A stretch of DNA of 6,496 nt, from contig JBNKLQ010000314.1 of assembly GCA_050292445.1 (NCBI GenBank), positions 1 through 6,496 on the forward strand, given 5' to 3'. Source of the stretch: Leptofilum sp050292445. GTDB taxonomy: Bacteria > Chloroflexota > Anaerolineae > Promineifilales > Promineifilaceae. The position numbers and the translations under genes were made by a program. Under the pieces are notes generated by a model. That model worked only from the letters and a program-made list of their open reading frames with translations, had not been told where the DNA came from and ran no database searches. Each line of letters opens with the position of its first letter. Position 1 is the stretch's first letter. This document shows positions 5,027-6,496 of the stretch, one piece after another.

Positions 5027-6427
5027 TTACGGAAATGGCGTCTCCAACCATTGCAACCCATTGACCGGCACGCCGTGAATGCGTAAGTCCCAGTGGAGAT
5101 GCGGTCCGGTAGAAAGTCCGGTGGAGCCACCAGCAGCAATCGTTTGGCCAGCCGTCACCTGGTCCCCCACCGCCACAAACGTCTCGGACAAATGGAAGTA
5201 GGCCGAAAACACACCCTGGCCATGATCCAGAATAACCGTGTTGCCGCGCAGCTCCAGCAGTTCGTTGAAGACGACGGTGCCATTGGCCGGGGCCAAAATG
5301 GGCGTGCCAATCGTCCCCGCAAAATCGACGCCTGAATGGTAAACATATACGGGAGCGCCATTGTAAGAGCGTGAATCACCATACCGCGCGGTGATAACCG
5401 TGGTGGTGACGGGCGAGGTAAGCAACCCTTCCCATTGGCGCGTTTCCGTGTTGGTCAGGTAGATGGGGGCTAGCCTCTCATCTTCCTGCTGGCGCAGGTC
5501 TGGATCATCCTCCACCGGGATTTGCTGCAAGGTGTAATCGCCTGGGTTTACCTGCACTTGCTGCTCAAACGGCCGCCACGGCTGGCTGCCAGACCCTTCC
5601 AATCGCAGCGTAAACAAACCTGGCTCCGCAAACGCATCAATGCCAACCAGGGCAGCAAAGCCATCCTCCTGCGGGAAGAATTGCAAGGATTGATCGCCAA
5701 ATGTGCCAGACGGCCGTCCTTCCAACAAGTTCTCCACGTAGATAGAAACGGTATTGCCAGGGATGATGGGAAACGGCCGTATGACCACCTGCTGCCACTC
5801 CCCATTTAAATATTGGTACGATTCATCACTGGGAATGCGCAGCCGCTGCCCGGTAAACAGATAAGCCGGGTAAGGCAACTCGTTGGCGGCAGCTAAAGCA
5901 GCAGGGGAAATGTTGTGCTGGGCGGCAATGGTAACCACTGTTTCGCCGGGAGCCACCACGTGGGGCGTGCCGGTCACTGCCTGGGGCAACGCCGAGCCGG
6001 TACGACTCACCACCGTGACTGTTTGCCCGGCGGCGGGTTCCTGGGCGGGATTGATCATCCGGTTGGCTTGTAAAACGGCCGTAGGGGTGGTGTTAAAAAC
6101 GGCCGCAATCTGGGCCAACGTATCGCCACCGCCTACAGTATAAACTGTGGCCACCGCTTCCCCCTCGCCACCCGGCACGATAAGCGTTTGCCCGACAAAC
6201 AAGTTGTCGGCGTTGCTCAGGCCGTTGAGCGTCAACAGCTCTTCAATGGTGATGTCATACAGGCTGGCGATGTAGGTGAGATTTTCCCCTTCGGCCACGG
6301 TATGCACGCGGGGAATCGGGTCGCTGCTGGCGTCTGGATTGGGAGTTGGGGTGGGATCGGCCGTTTGGGCCTGTGCAGTTAGAGGCAGGAACAAGAATAA
6401 TAGAAAAAAGAGTCCGATACGTTTCAT
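5027..6427 (-). CDS. Secreted LysM-repeat M23 metallopeptidase
   Basis: The 466-residue product begins with a signal peptide (MKRIGLFFLLFLFLPLTAQA, probable cleavage after Ala20; no lipobox Cys) and a Pro/Thr linker (about 22-38). Three LysM repeats that bind peptidoglycan follow at about 41-84, 94-140 and 155-198; the third is more divergent. Residues about 205-300 look like an all-beta spacer. The C-terminal lysostaphin-like M23 domain (about 338-460) keeps its zinc and catalytic residues: H364 and D368 in HSGVD, H412 in YFHLSE, and H443/H445 in GPHLHWD. Family knowledge: M23 enzymes cut peptide cross-links in peptidoglycan, so this protein should act outside the membrane in cell-wall remodelling or division. 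The intact motif argues for activity, unlike EnvC-type regulators. The ATG at 6427 starts the signal peptide but has no evident ribosome site. A 22-bp palindrome lies 11 bases upstream, and an inverted-repeat element follows the gene. Confidence 0.95.
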   Translation of the reverse strand: MKRIGLFFLLFLFLPLTAQAQTADPTPTPNPDASSDPIPRVHTVAEGENLTYIASLYDITIEELLTLNGLSNADNLFVGQTLIVPGGEGEAVATVYTVGGGDTLAQIAAVFNTTPTAVLQANRMINPAQEPAAGQTVTVVSRTGSALPQAVTGTPHVVAPGETVVTIAAQHNISPAALAAANELPYPAYLFTGQRLRIPSDESYQYLNGEWQQVVIRPFPIIPGNTVSIYVENLLEGRPSGTFGDQSLQFFPQEDGFAALVGIDAFAEPGLFTLRLEGSGSQPWRPFEQQVQVNPGDYTLQQIPVEDDPDLRQQEDERLAPIYLTNTETRQWEGLLTSPVTTTVITARYGDSRSYNGAPVYVYHSGVDFAGTIGTPILAPANGTVVFNELLELRGNTVILDHGQGVFSAYFHLSETFVAVGDQVTAGQTIAAGGSTGLSTGPHLHWDLRIHGVPVNGLQWLETPFP

Positions 6428-6437
6428 AAAAACTGTT

Positions 6438-6459
6438 GGTCAATTTTTAAAAATTGACC
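6438..6459. repeat. Perfect 22-bp AT-rich palindrome upstream of the M23 gene
   Basis: GGTCAATTTTT (6438-6448) is followed directly by its exact reverse complement (6449-6459). TAAAAATTGA, part of the right arm (6449-6456 region), appears again at 6471-6480. The palindrome lies 11-32 bases before the ATG, where a promoter -10 region, operator or leader hairpin would be. No T-run follows on the minus strand. Confidence 0.8.
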
Positions 6460-6496
6460 TACTAATCTACTAAAAATTGAATATGGTCGCCCACTT

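Larger units (their letters stand above)
515..6082. repeat. Highly iterated palindrome ACGGCCGT, 13 exact copies
   Basis: Exact copies start at 515, 843, 912, 1216, 1872, 2416, 3514, 3761, 4270, 4468, 5710, 5773 and 6075. Seven further CGGCCG cores with one or both outer bases changed occur near 368, 2345, 3549, 4644, 5570, 6100 and 6358. Flanks are often A on the left and T on the right (AACGGCCGTT). By a simple composition estimate, about 0.1 copy is expected in 6.5 kb. All 13 exact copies lie inside genes and are read in three frames: as Thr-Ala-Val (6), Asn-Gly-Arg (3) and Arg-Pro (4). Confidence 0.93.

Overview
The window is a 6.5 kb piece of bacterial chromosome in which every supported gene lies on the minus strand: six protein genes, one of them cut by the left edge, and one tRNA. 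The best guess at the source is an uncultured Chloroflexota bacterium of the Anaerolineae type. This is inference, based on the general look of the proteins (a small winged-helix-like protein and its partner that look lineage-restricted, and a LysM/M23 envelope protein), moderate GC, frequent TTG/GTG starts, and a strongly iterated palindrome, ACGGCCGT. No rRNA or other phylogenetic marker is present.

Layout in the direction of transcription, from high to low coordinates. (1) 5027-6427 encodes a secreted LysM x3 + M23 peptidase of the cell wall. A perfect 22-bp palindrome sits just upstream of its start. (2) 4898-5010 is an inverted-repeat element that may also terminate the M23 transcript. 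(3) A near-consensus sigma-70 promoter (4854-4882) drives two genes, 3168-4751 (527 aa, unknown) and 2671-3117 (148 aa, winged-helix-like). They are separated by 50 nt containing a 16-bp tandem repeat that copies the stop codon, and the pair ends in a rho-independent terminator (2609-2652). (4) 1824-2528 encodes a MoaD/ThiS-like beta-grasp domain fused after its Gly-Gly to a nucleoside 2-deoxyribosyltransferase-like domain. (5) Two nested inverted repeats (1683-1785) lie just upstream of tRNA-Arg(UCU) (1606-1678). (6) 510-1499 encodes an extended short-chain dehydrogenase/epimerase. (7) 1-416 is the N-terminal part of an NAD(P)H-hydrate epimerase.

The genes do not form one pathway; this looks like ordinary chromosomal housekeeping and accessory sequence. 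Three points deserve most attention. The octamer ACGGCCGT occurs 13 times, always inside genes and in all three reading frames. The MoaD-like/deoxyribosyltransferase-like fusion keeps a MoaD-type FPPxxGG end in an internal position. The two-gene operon is of unknown function. I see no CRISPR array, transposase, phage gene or obvious defence system.
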